Shown: piece after piece, positions 48,747 through 57,870 of the stretch
Layout: every line of letters starts with the position of its first letter
How positions within the stretch are numbered: the first letter of the stretch is position 1
Assembly (NCBI RefSeq): GCF_014697105.1
Contig: NZ_JACJRF010000011.1
Span: forward strand, 1 to 64,000
DNA length: 64,000 nucleotides
Direction of reading: 5' to 3'
Source: Anabaena subtropica FACHB-260
GTDB lineage: Bacteria > Cyanobacteriota > Cyanobacteriia > Cyanobacteriales > Nostocaceae
Program-made: the position numbers and the translations under genes
The notes under the pieces: generated by a model
Seen by the model: only the letters and a program-made list of their open reading frames with translations
Told to the model about the DNA's origin: nothing
Databases searched by the model: none

Positions 48747-50345
48747 ATGAAAGCACTATTGCTCTACCCTCGGTTTCCTCAGTCGTTTTGGTCTTATGAT
48801 CGCTTCATGGAAATTGCTGGACTTAAAGCCGTCCTACCGCCATTGGGGATTATTACAGTTGCAGCCCTCTTGCCACAAGACTGGGAAATTAGATTTTGCG
48901 ATCGCAATGTTAATCTGGAAACTGACGCTGATTGGGAATGGTGTGATTTGGTAATCCTTTCAGCAATGTTGGTGCAGAAACCAGATTTCCACGCCCTGAT
49001 TCAAAAAGCGATACGTTTAGGCAAAAAAGTAGCAGTCGGCGGCCCTTACCCTACTTCTGTCCCCCAAGATTCCCTCGACTCTGGAGCGCATTATCTAATT
49101 CTAGATGAAGGAGAGTTGACAGTTCCTAAGTTTTTAGCAGCACTAACCCAAGGGAAAGAGCAAGGAATCTTTCGCTCTTCGGAAAAGCCTGATGTCACCC
49201 AAAGCCCAAAGCCGCGTTTTGACTTGCTGCAACGGGATGCTTATTTGATGATGGCTGTCCAGTTTTCTCGCGGTTGCCCTTTTAACTGCGAATTTTGCGA
49301 TATTATTGTTCTCTACGGTCGTAAACCACGGACTAAAGAGCCTCACCAAATCATAGCCGAGCTACAGAATCTTTATGATTTAGGCTGGCGAGGTTCACTC
49401 TTTATCGTTGATGACAACTTTATTGGCAATCAACGTAACGTCAAACGCTTCTTGCGAGAATTGATTCCTTGGATGAAGCAGCACAATTACCCGTTCACCT
49501 TCATAACTGAAGCTTCTGTGAATTTGGCAGAAGACGATGAACTATTGCAATTAATGAGTGAAGCAGGTTTCTATGCAGTTTTTCTCGGTATTGAAACCCC
49601 TGACCAAGATAGCCTACAAGTAACCCAAAAACTACAAAATACTCGCAATCCCTTAGCTGAAGCCTGCCGCAAGATCAACGACGCTGGTATGCTCATCTAT
49701 GCAGGCTTTATCCTGGGATTTGATGGAGAACGCCCAGGCGCAGGAGAAAGAATTCAAGCTTTTGTAGAACAAACCAGCATTCCTCAACCAATGCTAGGTA
49801 TCCTCCAAGCTCTACCCAACACAGCCTTATGGAACCGTCTGCAAAAAGAGCAGCGTTTAATAGAGGGTGTTGGCGTGACTGAGGTGGGAGACCAAAACAC
49901 TTTGATGAATTTTGTCCCTACCCGTCCCGTTGCTGAAGTTGCGAGGGAATATGCAGAAGGCTTCTGGACGTTATATGAACCTAAAAACTATCTCAGACGC
50001 TGTTTTCAGCAATGTCTCAGCATTAACTCGCCCTCACAACGAAAGCAGACCATGCAATTTTCTCCCGGTAAGGGGTTGCGCCTCGTTGCTCAGTTAATTT
50101 GGCTCCAGGGCTTACGAAGACCAGAAATTCGTTTACAGTTCTGGCAACAACTATGGACGATTTTACGAAGAAAGCCCCAAGTTCTCAATATGTATTTAGG
50201 TCTATGCGCCGCAGGAGAACATTTTTGGGAATACCGTACTTTAGCTAGAGAAAGAATTACTCAACAGTTAGGTTATGACCCATTGGAAGTGGTGATACTA
50301 CCTGATTTTCAATCCTCAATTCAGGAACTTACCCCTTTGAAATAA
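48747..50345 (+). CDS. B12-binding-domain radical SAM protein
   Basis: This 532-residue protein has an N-terminal cobalamin-binding-like domain (about 1-140, AVGGPYPTSVPQDSLDSGAHYLILDEGE), a radical SAM core with the 4Fe-4S cysteines C177, C181 and C184 (GCPFNCEFC) and a C-terminal extension (about 400-530, DUF4070-like). Relatives include hopanoid-modifying HpnJ/HpnR-type and unknown methyltransferases. ATG 48747 after AAGGA is preferred over TTG 48702. The substrate is unknown. Confidence 0.88.
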   Translation: MKALLLYPRFPQSFWSYDRFMEIAGLKAVLPPLGIITVAALLPQDWEIRFCDRNVNLETDADWEWCDLVILSAMLVQKPDFHALIQKAIRLGKKVAVGGPYPTSVPQDSLDSGAHYLILDEGELTVPKFLAALTQGKEQGIFRSSEKPDVTQSPKPRFDLLQRDAYLMMAVQFSRGCPFNCEFCDIIVLYGRKPRTKEPHQIIAELQNLYDLGWRGSLFIVDDNFIGNQRNVKRFLRELIPWMKQHNYPFTFITEASVNLAEDDELLQLMSEAGFYAVFLGIETPDQDSLQVTQKLQNTRNPLAEACRKINDAGMLIYAGFILGFDGERPGAGERIQAFVEQTSIPQPMLGILQALPNTALWNRLQKEQRLIEGVGVTEVGDQNTLMNFVPTRPVAEVAREYAEGFWTLYEPKNYLRRCFQQCLSINSPSQRKQTMQFSPGKGLRLVAQLIWLQGLRRPEIRLQFWQQLWTILRRKPQVLNMYLGLCAAGEHFWEYRTLARERITQQLGYDPLEVVILPDFQSSIQELTPLK

Positions 50346-50394
50346 GTAATTAGTTAGGCGCAAATATTTATAACTATGTAAAGACAAATTAAGT

Positions 50395-50427
50395 GTAGGG
50401 TGTGTTGTCGCGCAGGACAACGCACCG
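50395..50427. repeat. Dispersed palindromic element
   Basis: GGGTGTGTTGTC-GCGCAG-GACAACGCACC forms an 11-pair stem with one G-T pair. Elements of the form GTAGGGTGxGTT…AACGCACC are common dispersed palindromes in cyanobacteria. It lies after the radical SAM gene, facing the end of the LysR gene. Confidence 0.65.
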
Positions 50428-50446
50428 CCAGGAATTAAACATTTAT

Positions 50447-51346
50447 TTAATATGTACATTTAACTAAAGTATGAAAGTCAAAATCCCTTAGCATTTCCAG
50501 AAATTTGAACACAGCCGGAATATGTAAAGAATCAGATAGAACAGCTACACCCATGACTCTTTCTAAAGGCTTTGGTAAGCTATAAACTTGTATTTCTGAA
50601 GGAATTGGTACAGCTGCTAAACGAGGCAGAATTGCTGCTGTTAATCCTTGATTGACCATGCTGACAATAGTTGAATCTTCTTGAATGTTGCTGGTGGTGT
50701 TAATAAAAGATGCTAAATCTTTCAAATGCTGATGAAGAGATTTAGCACAAGGTAGACAAGACAATATTACTGGTGAATATTCAGCGATATCTTCCCAAGT
50801 AATTTGATGATGATTAATTTTGGCTTTTGGTGGTAATAAAGCAACGTATTCATCCCGCACAATTTCCCAGGTTTTAAATTCATCGCTAGTGGGTAAATAG
50901 GTGACACCAATATCAGCGCGTCCTTCCCGCAAACAATTTTCGACATCTAGATAAGAAAGACATTCAATAATTGTTACACCCACTTCGGGAAATTGTTCGT
51001 GAAACTGAGCGATCGCTTTTGGTAATAAATGAGTAGCTACACTGCGAAAAGCCGCTACTCGCACATGACCACCATGTAACCCTTTATGTAGGTTGGCTTC
51101 TTGCTGCATCATTTCTAAATGCTGCATCGCTTGGCGGACATGATGTAAAATTCTCTCGCCTGCTGGTGTTAACACAGCACCATGACGGCCTCTAGCAAAT
51201 AAAGGTACACCCAATTCTTCTTCTAGGGTAGCGATCGCATGACTGACTGCCGGTTGTGTAAGCTGTAATTCTAATGCTGCTTCACTAAAATTACCACACT
51301 CTGCTACTGCAATGACGGCGCGAAGTTGGGAAATTTTCATAGGCAT
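50447..51346 (-). CDS. LysR-family transcriptional regulator
   Basis: This 299-residue protein has an N-terminal winged helix-turn-helix (ISQLRAVIAVAECGNFSEAALELQLTQPAVSHAIATLEEELGVPLFAR) and a periplasmic-binding-like effector domain from about 95. The start is ATG 51346, or 51340 (MKISQL). The target is unknown; the intergenic 51347-51544 separates it from a divergent small gene, which is one candidate. Confidence 0.92.
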   Translation of the reverse strand: MPMKISQLRAVIAVAECGNFSEAALELQLTQPAVSHAIATLEEELGVPLFARGRHGAVLTPAGERILHHVRQAMQHLEMMQQEANLHKGLHGGHVRVAAFRSVATHLLPKAIAQFHEQFPEVGVTIIECLSYLDVENCLREGRADIGVTYLPTSDEFKTWEIVRDEYVALLPPKAKINHHQITWEDIAEYSPVILSCLPCAKSLHQHLKDLASFINTTSNIQEDSTIVSMVNQGLTAAILPRLAAVPIPSEIQVYSLPKPLERVMGVAVLSDSLHIPAVFKFLEMLRDFDFHTLVKCTY

Positions 51347-51544
51347 TTAATTGTAGAAATAGAAAATGATTCGGTTGCCTATTTGTTCTCTCATGGTTTG
51401 AATATTTTGGACTTTATATTTCTTATTCTGACACTTTTGATATTATATAAATCATATTTATAGAAACTATATAAGCCATAATTTGATTACTAATTGAGAC
51501 ATTGTTAAAGTTCTATTTATTGAGCGAATGTCACGAGTAATCTT

Positions 51545-51817
51545 ATGCAAGATGATATCAGATGTCTACAATCTAAAGACATAGAAACACCAAACAGCAT
51601 ACTATTGGGACATAATTCTTGCTGGAGAAAGTTACATAATATTTGGCAAAATCTCTTAAAAATAATACGAGTAAACCCAAATGAAATACAAGTCAGCAAA
51701 AAAGTAGACCGTTACGGCAATCAATATTGGTACGCATACGACCCTGTAACAGGTAAATCTTTTGCATCAGGTTCGGAAGTTGACATATCTATGTGGATTG
51801 AACAGCTTTACAGGTAA
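51545..51817 (+). CDS. Small conserved-looking protein
   Basis: This 90-residue protein has a C-terminal half (DRYGNQYWYAYDPVTGKSFASGSEVDISMWIEQLYR) that looks like a small conserved cyanobacterial domain seen in other Nostoc small proteins; function unknown. Its last 29 bases overlap the end of the convergent GNAT gene. It is divergent from the LysR gene. Confidence 0.65.
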   Translation: MQDDIRCLQSKDIETPNSILLGHNSCWRKLHNIWQNLLKIIRVNPNEIQVSKKVDRYGNQYWYAYDPVTGKSFASGSEVDISMWIEQLYR

Positions 51818-52328
51818 TAAAACTATGACAGAGTTTCATTTTGTAAGAGATACCACCAACTCGGTTAATAACTTCACTACCAGGAATTTTTTCCCAGCCA
51901 AGTCGTTGATATAAACGCAAGGCTGGGTTTGAACTTCTGGTACTGAGTGAGATTGAAGGATAAACGGTTCTGGCGGTTGCTAACAAATGTTTGAGTAACT
52001 GAGTACCAATACCTTGATTTCTGTATTCTGGGAGAACGGCGATCGCCAATTCAGGAGTGCGATCGTCTACGTAACCATATCCCTGATGTTCACTCGTTAG
52101 CAACCGCAACCATGCGGCTCCCACTGGCTGATTAGTATTGACTAGGGTAGCCACAAAACCCATATCATCTTTTAATCCCCAGTTTTTTACATATTTTGTC
52201 AAATCAGGATGATTCATTGCATCCTGCACAGTTAAATTACCTTCTTCTGCCAGGTGCGCTGCTTCGTAAAGCATTTGCCAAAGAAAAGGCTCTTCTTCTT
52301 GTATCAGTGGACGAATTACGTAATTCAT
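51789..52328 (-). CDS. GNAT-family N-acetyltransferase
   Basis: This 179-residue acetyl-CoA-dependent acyltransferase has the conserved block ELAIAVLPEYRNQGIGTQLLKHLLATA, where RNQGIG is the acetyl-CoA-binding Q/RxxGxG/A motif, followed by LSTRSSNPALRLYQRLGWEKI. The substrate is unknown. The gene starts 20 bases after sppA ends upstream? No: sppA lies upstream on the same strand, its stop codon at 52349 being 20 bases before this start, so the two are probably co-transcribed. The C-terminal 15 residues (HSFITCKAVQST) overlap the convergent gene. Confidence 0.88.
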   Translation of the reverse strand: MNYVIRPLIQEEEPFLWQMLYEAAHLAEEGNLTVQDAMNHPDLTKYVKNWGLKDDMGFVATLVNTNQPVGAAWLRLLTSEHQGYGYVDDRTPELAIAVLPEYRNQGIGTQLLKHLLATARTVYPSISLSTRSSNPALRLYQRLGWEKIPGSEVINRVGGISYKMKLCHSFITCKAVQST

Positions 52329-52348
52329 ACGTCAGATACAACTCACAA

Positions 52349-54178
52349 CTACTCAATTTTTAGGTTAAAAGGCAACCGTGCATAAATGCCTTGGGGGTCG
52401 TTCATTCTCTGCAAAATAGCCATTTCCTGTTGCAGTTTTTGAAATTCTATTGTTAGGGGATCATTTGGTTTACTTACTAATTTTTCCACCCCTAACTTAT
52501 TACTAATTTCTTCAACTGCTCCACCAAAAAGGCGAGCTTCCAAGGAACTTTCTCTGGGATATTCTTGTAATTGCCAATTTTGACCTAGTTTCGCTTCCTT
52601 GGCAGCATATTCTATAGCAGCATTTAAACCACCGATTTCATCGACTAAACCTATTTGTTTCGCTGTCACACCAGACCAAACTCTACCTTGGGCAATTTCT
52701 GCTACTTTTTGTGTGGGTAATTTGCGACCTTGGGCAACTTTGTTGACGAACATATTGTAAAGGCGGTCAACACTGCGCTGGTAGATTGCTATCTCTTGGG
52801 GTGATTTGGGACGGGCAACGGTTTGATTATCAGCATAACGTGCAGTTTTGACGGAATCCCAGGTAATACCATTGTCATTTGCTAGCTTCTGCCCGTTAAC
52901 TAGCACGCCAAATACACCAATGGAACCTGTAATTGTATTAGGTTCAGCAAAAATGCGATTGGAGTCTGTGGCTATCCAGTAACCACCAGAGGCGGCATAA
53001 TCACCCATAGATACAACAACAGGTTTGACCTCACGAGTCAGGCGGACTTCTCGCTGCATGACTTCTGATGCTGTGGCGCTACCACCAGGAGTATTGATTC
53101 GCAAGACGACTGCTTTGACATTCTCATCTTGCCTGATTTTATTCAAGATTCGGGCAAAGCGATCGCCTCCTATTTGTCCACCTTCACCTTTACCATCGAC
53201 AATATCCCCTTCTGCGTAAACTACAGCAATCTTATTCTGGGAATTACGTTCTACACCTAGAGATTGTCCAGGTACTTGGGCATATCGACGTAGACTAATT
53301 TGAGTAAATGTATTTTCTTTTCCATCGCTACCTGTTAATTTTTTCAGGTCGGCGACTACTTGATCGCTATATACTACTTGATCAACTAAGCCATTGGTTT
53401 TAGCTGCTGCTGCCTCTAAGAGTGCCTCATTATCGGCGATCGCTTGTAGTTTTTGTGGACTAATTTTCCGGCTATTGCCAACTGTAGTCCGCCAGTCTCC
53501 CCAAACATCGTCTAATAATTTCTGGATTTGTTCGCGGTTCTCTGGACTGAGTTTATCTAATACTAACGGTTCGACGGCTCCCTTAAATTTACCGGCGCGC
53601 ACAACCTGAACACCAATACCATACTTTTGTAATGCTCCTGATAAGAACATTGGTTGACTACTTAAACCGTTGACCTCTATTCTACCCAAGGGATTAAGGG
53701 CTACGGTATCGGCTACTGAACTCAGATAATATTCCTGTTCTCCCCAACCCACACCATAAGCTATTACCTTTTTCCCTGATTTACGAAATTCTTCTAAAGC
53801 TTTGCGGATTTCTCTCAGGGAGGCAAAACCTAGATTATTGCTTCCACGACTACCATCTAGGTAGATAGCAACAATCCGGCGATCGCGTCGTGCTTTTTCT
53901 ATACTATCGAGAACATTGCGGAGTGTCATCCTCTCTTGTGTCACACCGGAGAGTCTGTTTTGCAGTTCTTCGCCAGCGCTGGGTTCCCTATCGGTGATAT
54001 TCATCGACAAGTCAAACACCACCACTGATTTATCTTTGACTACTGGGCCTGTATTGCTAGAACTAGCAACAGCAAATAATAAAAATAAAAGTCCTGTAGT
54101 ACTGACACCAGCGAATATAAACAGTCCTAATAAAGTACCTAGTAAGCTGGCAAGGGTTTGTTTAAGGAAGTTAGCCAT
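52349..54178 (-). CDS. sppA: Signal peptide peptidase SppA (protease IV)
   Basis: This 609-residue membrane serine protease degrades cleaved signal peptides; a cyanobacterial SppA1 is implicated in light acclimation. It has an N-terminal membrane segment (TLASLLGTLLGLFIFAGVSTT, about 8-40) and two ClpP-like domains. The catalytic lysine is expected in VVRAGKFKGAVEPL in the first domain and the serine in GDYAASGGYWIA in the second, as in the long (67-kDa) form. Same strand as the GNAT gene that follows 20 bases later. Confidence 0.93.
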   Translation of the reverse strand: MANFLKQTLASLLGTLLGLFIFAGVSTTGLLFLLFAVASSSNTGPVVKDKSVVVFDLSMNITDREPSAGEELQNRLSGVTQERMTLRNVLDSIEKARRDRRIVAIYLDGSRGSNNLGFASLREIRKALEEFRKSGKKVIAYGVGWGEQEYYLSSVADTVALNPLGRIEVNGLSSQPMFLSGALQKYGIGVQVVRAGKFKGAVEPLVLDKLSPENREQIQKLLDDVWGDWRTTVGNSRKISPQKLQAIADNEALLEAAAAKTNGLVDQVVYSDQVVADLKKLTGSDGKENTFTQISLRRYAQVPGQSLGVERNSQNKIAVVYAEGDIVDGKGEGGQIGGDRFARILNKIRQDENVKAVVLRINTPGGSATASEVMQREVRLTREVKPVVVSMGDYAASGGYWIATDSNRIFAEPNTITGSIGVFGVLVNGQKLANDNGITWDSVKTARYADNQTVARPKSPQEIAIYQRSVDRLYNMFVNKVAQGRKLPTQKVAEIAQGRVWSGVTAKQIGLVDEIGGLNAAIEYAAKEAKLGQNWQLQEYPRESSLEARLFGGAVEEISNKLGVEKLVSKPNDPLTIEFQKLQQEMAILQRMNDPQGIYARLPFNLKIE

Positions 54179-54242
54179 TAGTTATTTAATCATTGGTCAC
54201 TGGTCATTAGTCCATAAAAATCATGACAGACTAACTACTCAT

Positions 54243-55292
54243 TTATTGTAGGTGCTGTAAACTGCCAGAGTGTTTTAACTGATGTAAACTGACGTTGCCA
54301 GTGCAAAATAATACTGTAGTGATTTCTGCGATTAATACCTCAGCTAAGTCATGCAAGGCGGCTTCTGATTCTACGGCTGCTTGCAGGAAAGGCATAGCTA
54401 AACCAGCCATATCTGCTCCTAAGGCGATCGCTTTGGTGACATCAAGTCCATTACGCAACCCACCGGAGGCTATTAAGGGGATATGGGGGGCGATCGCTCT
54501 GACACTGGTAATACACTCTGCTGTGGGTATTCCCCAATCTGCAAATGTTTTGCCTAACCGTCGTTGCATCGCGGTTTCTGCCCTTTCCCCCTCTACTTTT
54601 GCCCAAGAAGTACCACCCGCACCAGCCACATCAATTGCTTGGACTCCCGCAGCAATTAATTTTTCTGCCATTGCCCCGGAAATACCATTGCCTACTTCTT
54701 TCGCAATCACCGGCACAGATAATTTACTGCACAAATTATTTATTTTGTCAAGTAATCCCTGAAAATTCACATCACCCCTTGGTTGAATACACTCTTGTAG
54801 GGGGTTGATATGCAAAATCAAAGCATCTGCCTCTAGCATATCTATGATTCGCAGACATTCATCTAAACCATACTTATAGTTAAGCTGTACTGCACCCACA
54901 TTAGCAAACAGCAACACATCGGTTGCATACTTGCGAATAGCAAAAGTTTCAGTCACCTGGGGTTTCTCTACTGCTACCCGTTGGGAACCCACACCCATCG
55001 CCAATTTGTAGTGTTGGGCGAGTTCGGCTAAACGCTGGTTGATAATTCCTGCTTGTTCCGTTCCCCCAGTCATAGAAGAGATTAACAATGGTGCGCCTAA
55101 GTCTTTACCGAAAAAAGTCGTGCTGAGATTAATATCGTTGCGGTCTATTTCTGGTAAGCAACAATGGGTGAAGCGATAGCGTTCTAATCCATTGGTAGTT
55201 TCACGGAACTGTACGTCTTCTTCTAAGCAGATACGGATATGATCTGCTTTGCGTGATTGGGTTTGAGCCGAGTTGCTAGTGGGTGCGTTCAC
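54243..55292 (-). CDS. fni: Isopentenyl-diphosphate Delta-isomerase, type II (FMN)
   Basis: This 349-residue FMN- and NADPH-dependent TIM-barrel enzyme interconverts IPP and DMAPP for isoprenoid synthesis. Motifs: [81 protein letters not shown] and [20 protein letters not shown]. Cyanobacteria generally use this type II form. sppA lies downstream on the same strand with a 64-bp repeat-rich gap (GGTCACTGGTCATTAGTC). Confidence 0.95.
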   Translation of the reverse strand: MNAPTSNSAQTQSRKADHIRICLEEDVQFRETTNGLERYRFTHCCLPEIDRNDINLSTTFFGKDLGAPLLISSMTGGTEQAGIINQRLAELAQHYKLAMGVGSQRVAVEKPQVTETFAIRKYATDVLLFANVGAVQLNYKYGLDECLRIIDMLEADALILHINPLQECIQPRGDVNFQGLLDKINNLCSKLSVPVIAKEVGNGISGAMAEKLIAAGVQAIDVAGAGGTSWAKVEGERAETAMQRRLGKTFADWGIPTAECITSVRAIAPHIPLIASGGLRNGLDVTKAIALGADMAGLAMPFLQAAVESEAALHDLAEVLIAEITTVLFCTGNVSLHQLKHSGSLQHLQ

Positions 55293-56076
55293 TGGTGGGT
55301 ATGATTTATGGCTTGTGATTACTATTGTATAGACATTGACCGAATTTAATTAACTCTTGAGTTACCATTTAACTCTTGTATATGTATTTTTACAAATTAA
55401 AATGTATTAAAAAAATCTCCATATTGGAGATAGTTATAAGTCAATAAAATTCTGAGTTTGGTAGTTATTTTGAACAGTCAGTAACTAAAGTAATAGATGA
55501 ATTTGTAACTTTATTCATAATTGATATTTTACAAAAGTATGTTTAATTAAGAGAGTCTGAATAAACTTAGTAGCCCACTAAATCATGAGGCGATGGGTAA
55601 CAAACACTCTACGGACACTTAGATTTTCAATAATTAAGCAGGATATTATAGCAAATTATGCTAATAAATATTGCCGTCATATATAGGTTATTATGAAATA
55701 GCTAGAGTTTTGATTTTAGGAATAGATATGCTCTCATTACAATCAACACAATAATGAGCAGAAATTATTTTTAAGATAGCGTATCTTTATACAAAATCAA
55801 AACTATCAATTAGATATAATTTTGGACGGCTTGCTCGTGTTGATCAAAAAAAGCAGCATGGATAATGTATGAACTGTGAATAAATGTCTGGGCTTAAGTC
55901 ACCTAGTAATTAATTCTCTTTTCTCAACTCTATCTACACTGAGACTTTTAATCTACTGAATTCTAATTCTAGAGTTATCACTTCATTTTTTGAACATAAG
56001 TATACTCCGTAATCATCAATTCATTTTTTTGGTAATACAGACCCAGTTAATTTATTGAAATCACCCAACATCTAAC
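55293..56076. other. 784-bp AT-rich intergenic region
   Basis: This region lies between the divergent fni and SDR genes. No open frame of note. ATCTCCATATTGGAGAT (55415-55431) is a perfect short palindrome after a run of A. ACGGACACT occurs at 55611. I see no RNA gene or mobile-element remnant. Confidence 0.5.
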
Positions 56077-56880
56077 ATGAACAAAACACATGAATACCAG
56101 TACAAAAAGTTTGCTCTCATTACTGGTGCAGCTAGTGGGATTGGTTATGAATTAGCGTATATTTTTGCTCAAAATAATTACAACCTTGTTTTAGTAGATC
56201 GGGTAGAAGAAAAAATTCAAGAAATTGCGGTGACATTCCCAAAAGAATTCGGTATTTTTGTCAAATCTATTGTCAAAGATTTATCTAAACCAACATCTCC
56301 TGAAGAAATTTTTCTAGAGTTACAACAAGAAAATATTAAAGTTGATGTGCTGGTTAATAATGCTGGATTTGGTACTTATGGATTATTTAATGAAACTAAC
56401 CTGACGGATGAGTTGGAAATGCTCCAGGTAAATGTGGTATGTACTACCCATTTAACTAAACTATTCCTGAAGAATATGGTTAAGCAAGGTGACGGTAAAA
56501 TCTTAAATGTCTCTTCGGCTGCGGCTTTTCAACCAGGCCCTTTGATGGCAGTTTATTTTGCTACTAAAGCCTATGTCTTATCTTTTTCAGAAGCACTGGC
56601 TAATGAATTGAATGGTACAGGTGTCACTGTAACAGTTCTTTGTCCAGGAACAACACAGTCTGCCTTTCATGAAAGAACGGGGATGGCTGATTCTAAGCTG
56701 GTCAAGGGTAAAAGGATGATGGATGCAGCAACGGTAGCTCATATTGGTTATGATGCTTTGATGCAGGGCAAAACTATCGTTATTCCTGGTTTAATCAATA
56801 AAATATTCGCCAAAAGCATAAGATTTATCCCCAGAAATTTAGTCACTAAAATTGTCAGAAGTATGCAAGAAGATAAATAA
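56077..56880 (+). CDS. Short-chain dehydrogenase/reductase
   Basis: This 267-residue NAD(P)-dependent oxidoreductase has TGAASGIG at residues 16-23, NNAGFG near 93-98, a serine in NVSSAAA and the catalytic YFATK near 161-165. The substrate is unknown. The C-terminal part (VIPGLINKIFAKSIRFIPRNLVTKIVRSM) resembles the DltE/YqjQ-like SDR subgroup, which has a basic, possibly membrane-associating tail. Confidence 0.9.
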   Translation: MNKTHEYQYKKFALITGAASGIGYELAYIFAQNNYNLVLVDRVEEKIQEIAVTFPKEFGIFVKSIVKDLSKPTSPEEIFLELQQENIKVDVLVNNAGFGTYGLFNETNLTDELEMLQVNVVCTTHLTKLFLKNMVKQGDGKILNVSSAAAFQPGPLMAVYFATKAYVLSFSEALANELNGTGVTVTVLCPGTTQSAFHERTGMADSKLVKGKRMMDAATVAHIGYDALMQGKTIVIPGLINKIFAKSIRFIPRNLVTKIVRSMQEDK

Positions 56881-56993
56881 TTACAGGGAAATAAGGTTTA
56901 TTTAATTCATGTTTAGCAAGAAAGGGGTTGACTCTCTAGCTGACTGGAGAGTTCACAATGAAATTAGAAAATCATTTTGGAGATGATATCTAG

Positions 56994-57671
56994 ATGCAAC
57001 TCCCTTCTCTCAAAAATAGCTTTTTGGCGTTTAGCTTTGTAGTGGTGACATCCCTAACAGGTGGAGTTTTGACTGCTTGTTCTACAACTTCTCAAGCCGA
57101 AAACAAAAACCCCGAAACTACTACAACTGATATCAGTAATCATCAGCATTCCCATCACAGCATGGAAATGGATTTAGGGCCAGCAGATGCTAACTACGAT
57201 TTGCGATTCATCGATGCCATGATTATGCACCATCAAGGGGCAGTGGACATGGCAAAGGACACACAACAGAAGTCCAAACGCCCAGAAGTCAAAAAGCTAG
57301 TAGATGATATTATCAAAGCCCAAAACCAAGAAATCTCTCAAATGAAGCAGTGGCGAACAGCTTGGTATCCCCAAGCAGGAGATCAGCCAATGGCTTATGA
57401 TGCCAAAATGGGTCACATGATGGCAATGTCATCTCAGCAACAACAAGCCATGATGATGAGTCTGGACTTAGGTAATGCTGATGCCGAATTTGATTTACGC
57501 TTTATTAACGCGATGATTCCCCATCATGAAGGAGCTGTAGTGATGGCGCAAGATGCTTTGCAGAAGTCTCAACGCTCGGAAATTAAAAACTTAGCTCAAG
57601 CAATTATTAAAGAGCAGGAAGGTGAGATTAAGCAAATGCAACTGTGGCAAAAGAATTGGTATAACAAGTAA
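56994..57671 (+). CDS. Lipoprotein with two DUF305 domains
   Basis: This 225-residue protein has a signal peptide ending in the lipobox LTAC (C29), so it is probably a membrane-anchored, exported lipoprotein. It holds two copies of a DUF305 (ferritin-like four-helix) half. DLRFIDAMIMHHQGAVDMAK (about 77-96) and DLRFINAMIPHHEGAVVMAQ (about 165-184) align with the same HH-x-GA metal-binding-like pattern, and both halves end with EI.QM..W...WY. Between them is a Met/Gln-rich linker (HMMAMSSQQQQAMMM). Metal binding, perhaps copper, is inferred. Confidence 0.9.
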   Translation: MQLPSLKNSFLAFSFVVVTSLTGGVLTACSTTSQAENKNPETTTTDISNHQHSHHSMEMDLGPADANYDLRFIDAMIMHHQGAVDMAKDTQQKSKRPEVKKLVDDIIKAQNQEISQMKQWRTAWYPQAGDQPMAYDAKMGHMMAMSSQQQQAMMMSLDLGNADAEFDLRFINAMIPHHEGAVVMAQDALQKSQRSEIKNLAQAIIKEQEGEIKQMQLWQKNWYNK

Positions 57672-57700
57672 CATTATTTTCGGTAATAAAAGTTATCAAC

Positions 57701-57742
57701 AAAAAGCGATCGCCCAACTCTAAATCAAGCGATCGCTTTTTT
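57701..57742 (+). terminator. Terminator built from two HIP1 octamers
   Basis: AAAAAGCGATCGC (57701-57713) and GCGATCGCTTTTTT (57729-57742) pair over 13 bases with a T-run. Each arm is a HIP1 site with flanking A or T. It ends the DUF305 gene. Confidence 0.9.
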
Positions 57743-57870
57743 GTGGAGGTTAAAGAATTAGAGATGAGAAAGTTAGTCAGTATTACTATTGGTTCCTCAC
57801 AAATTCCTCATAATTATTATTTTAGTATTTAGGTATAGCTACTTACAGGTTGATTCTACAACTAATTGAT

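Noticed and set aside
54295-54762. 155-codon antisense frame in the IPP isomerase gene
   Set aside because: It mirrors a well-conserved enzyme gene and is Ala/Pro/Ser rich with no domain pattern.
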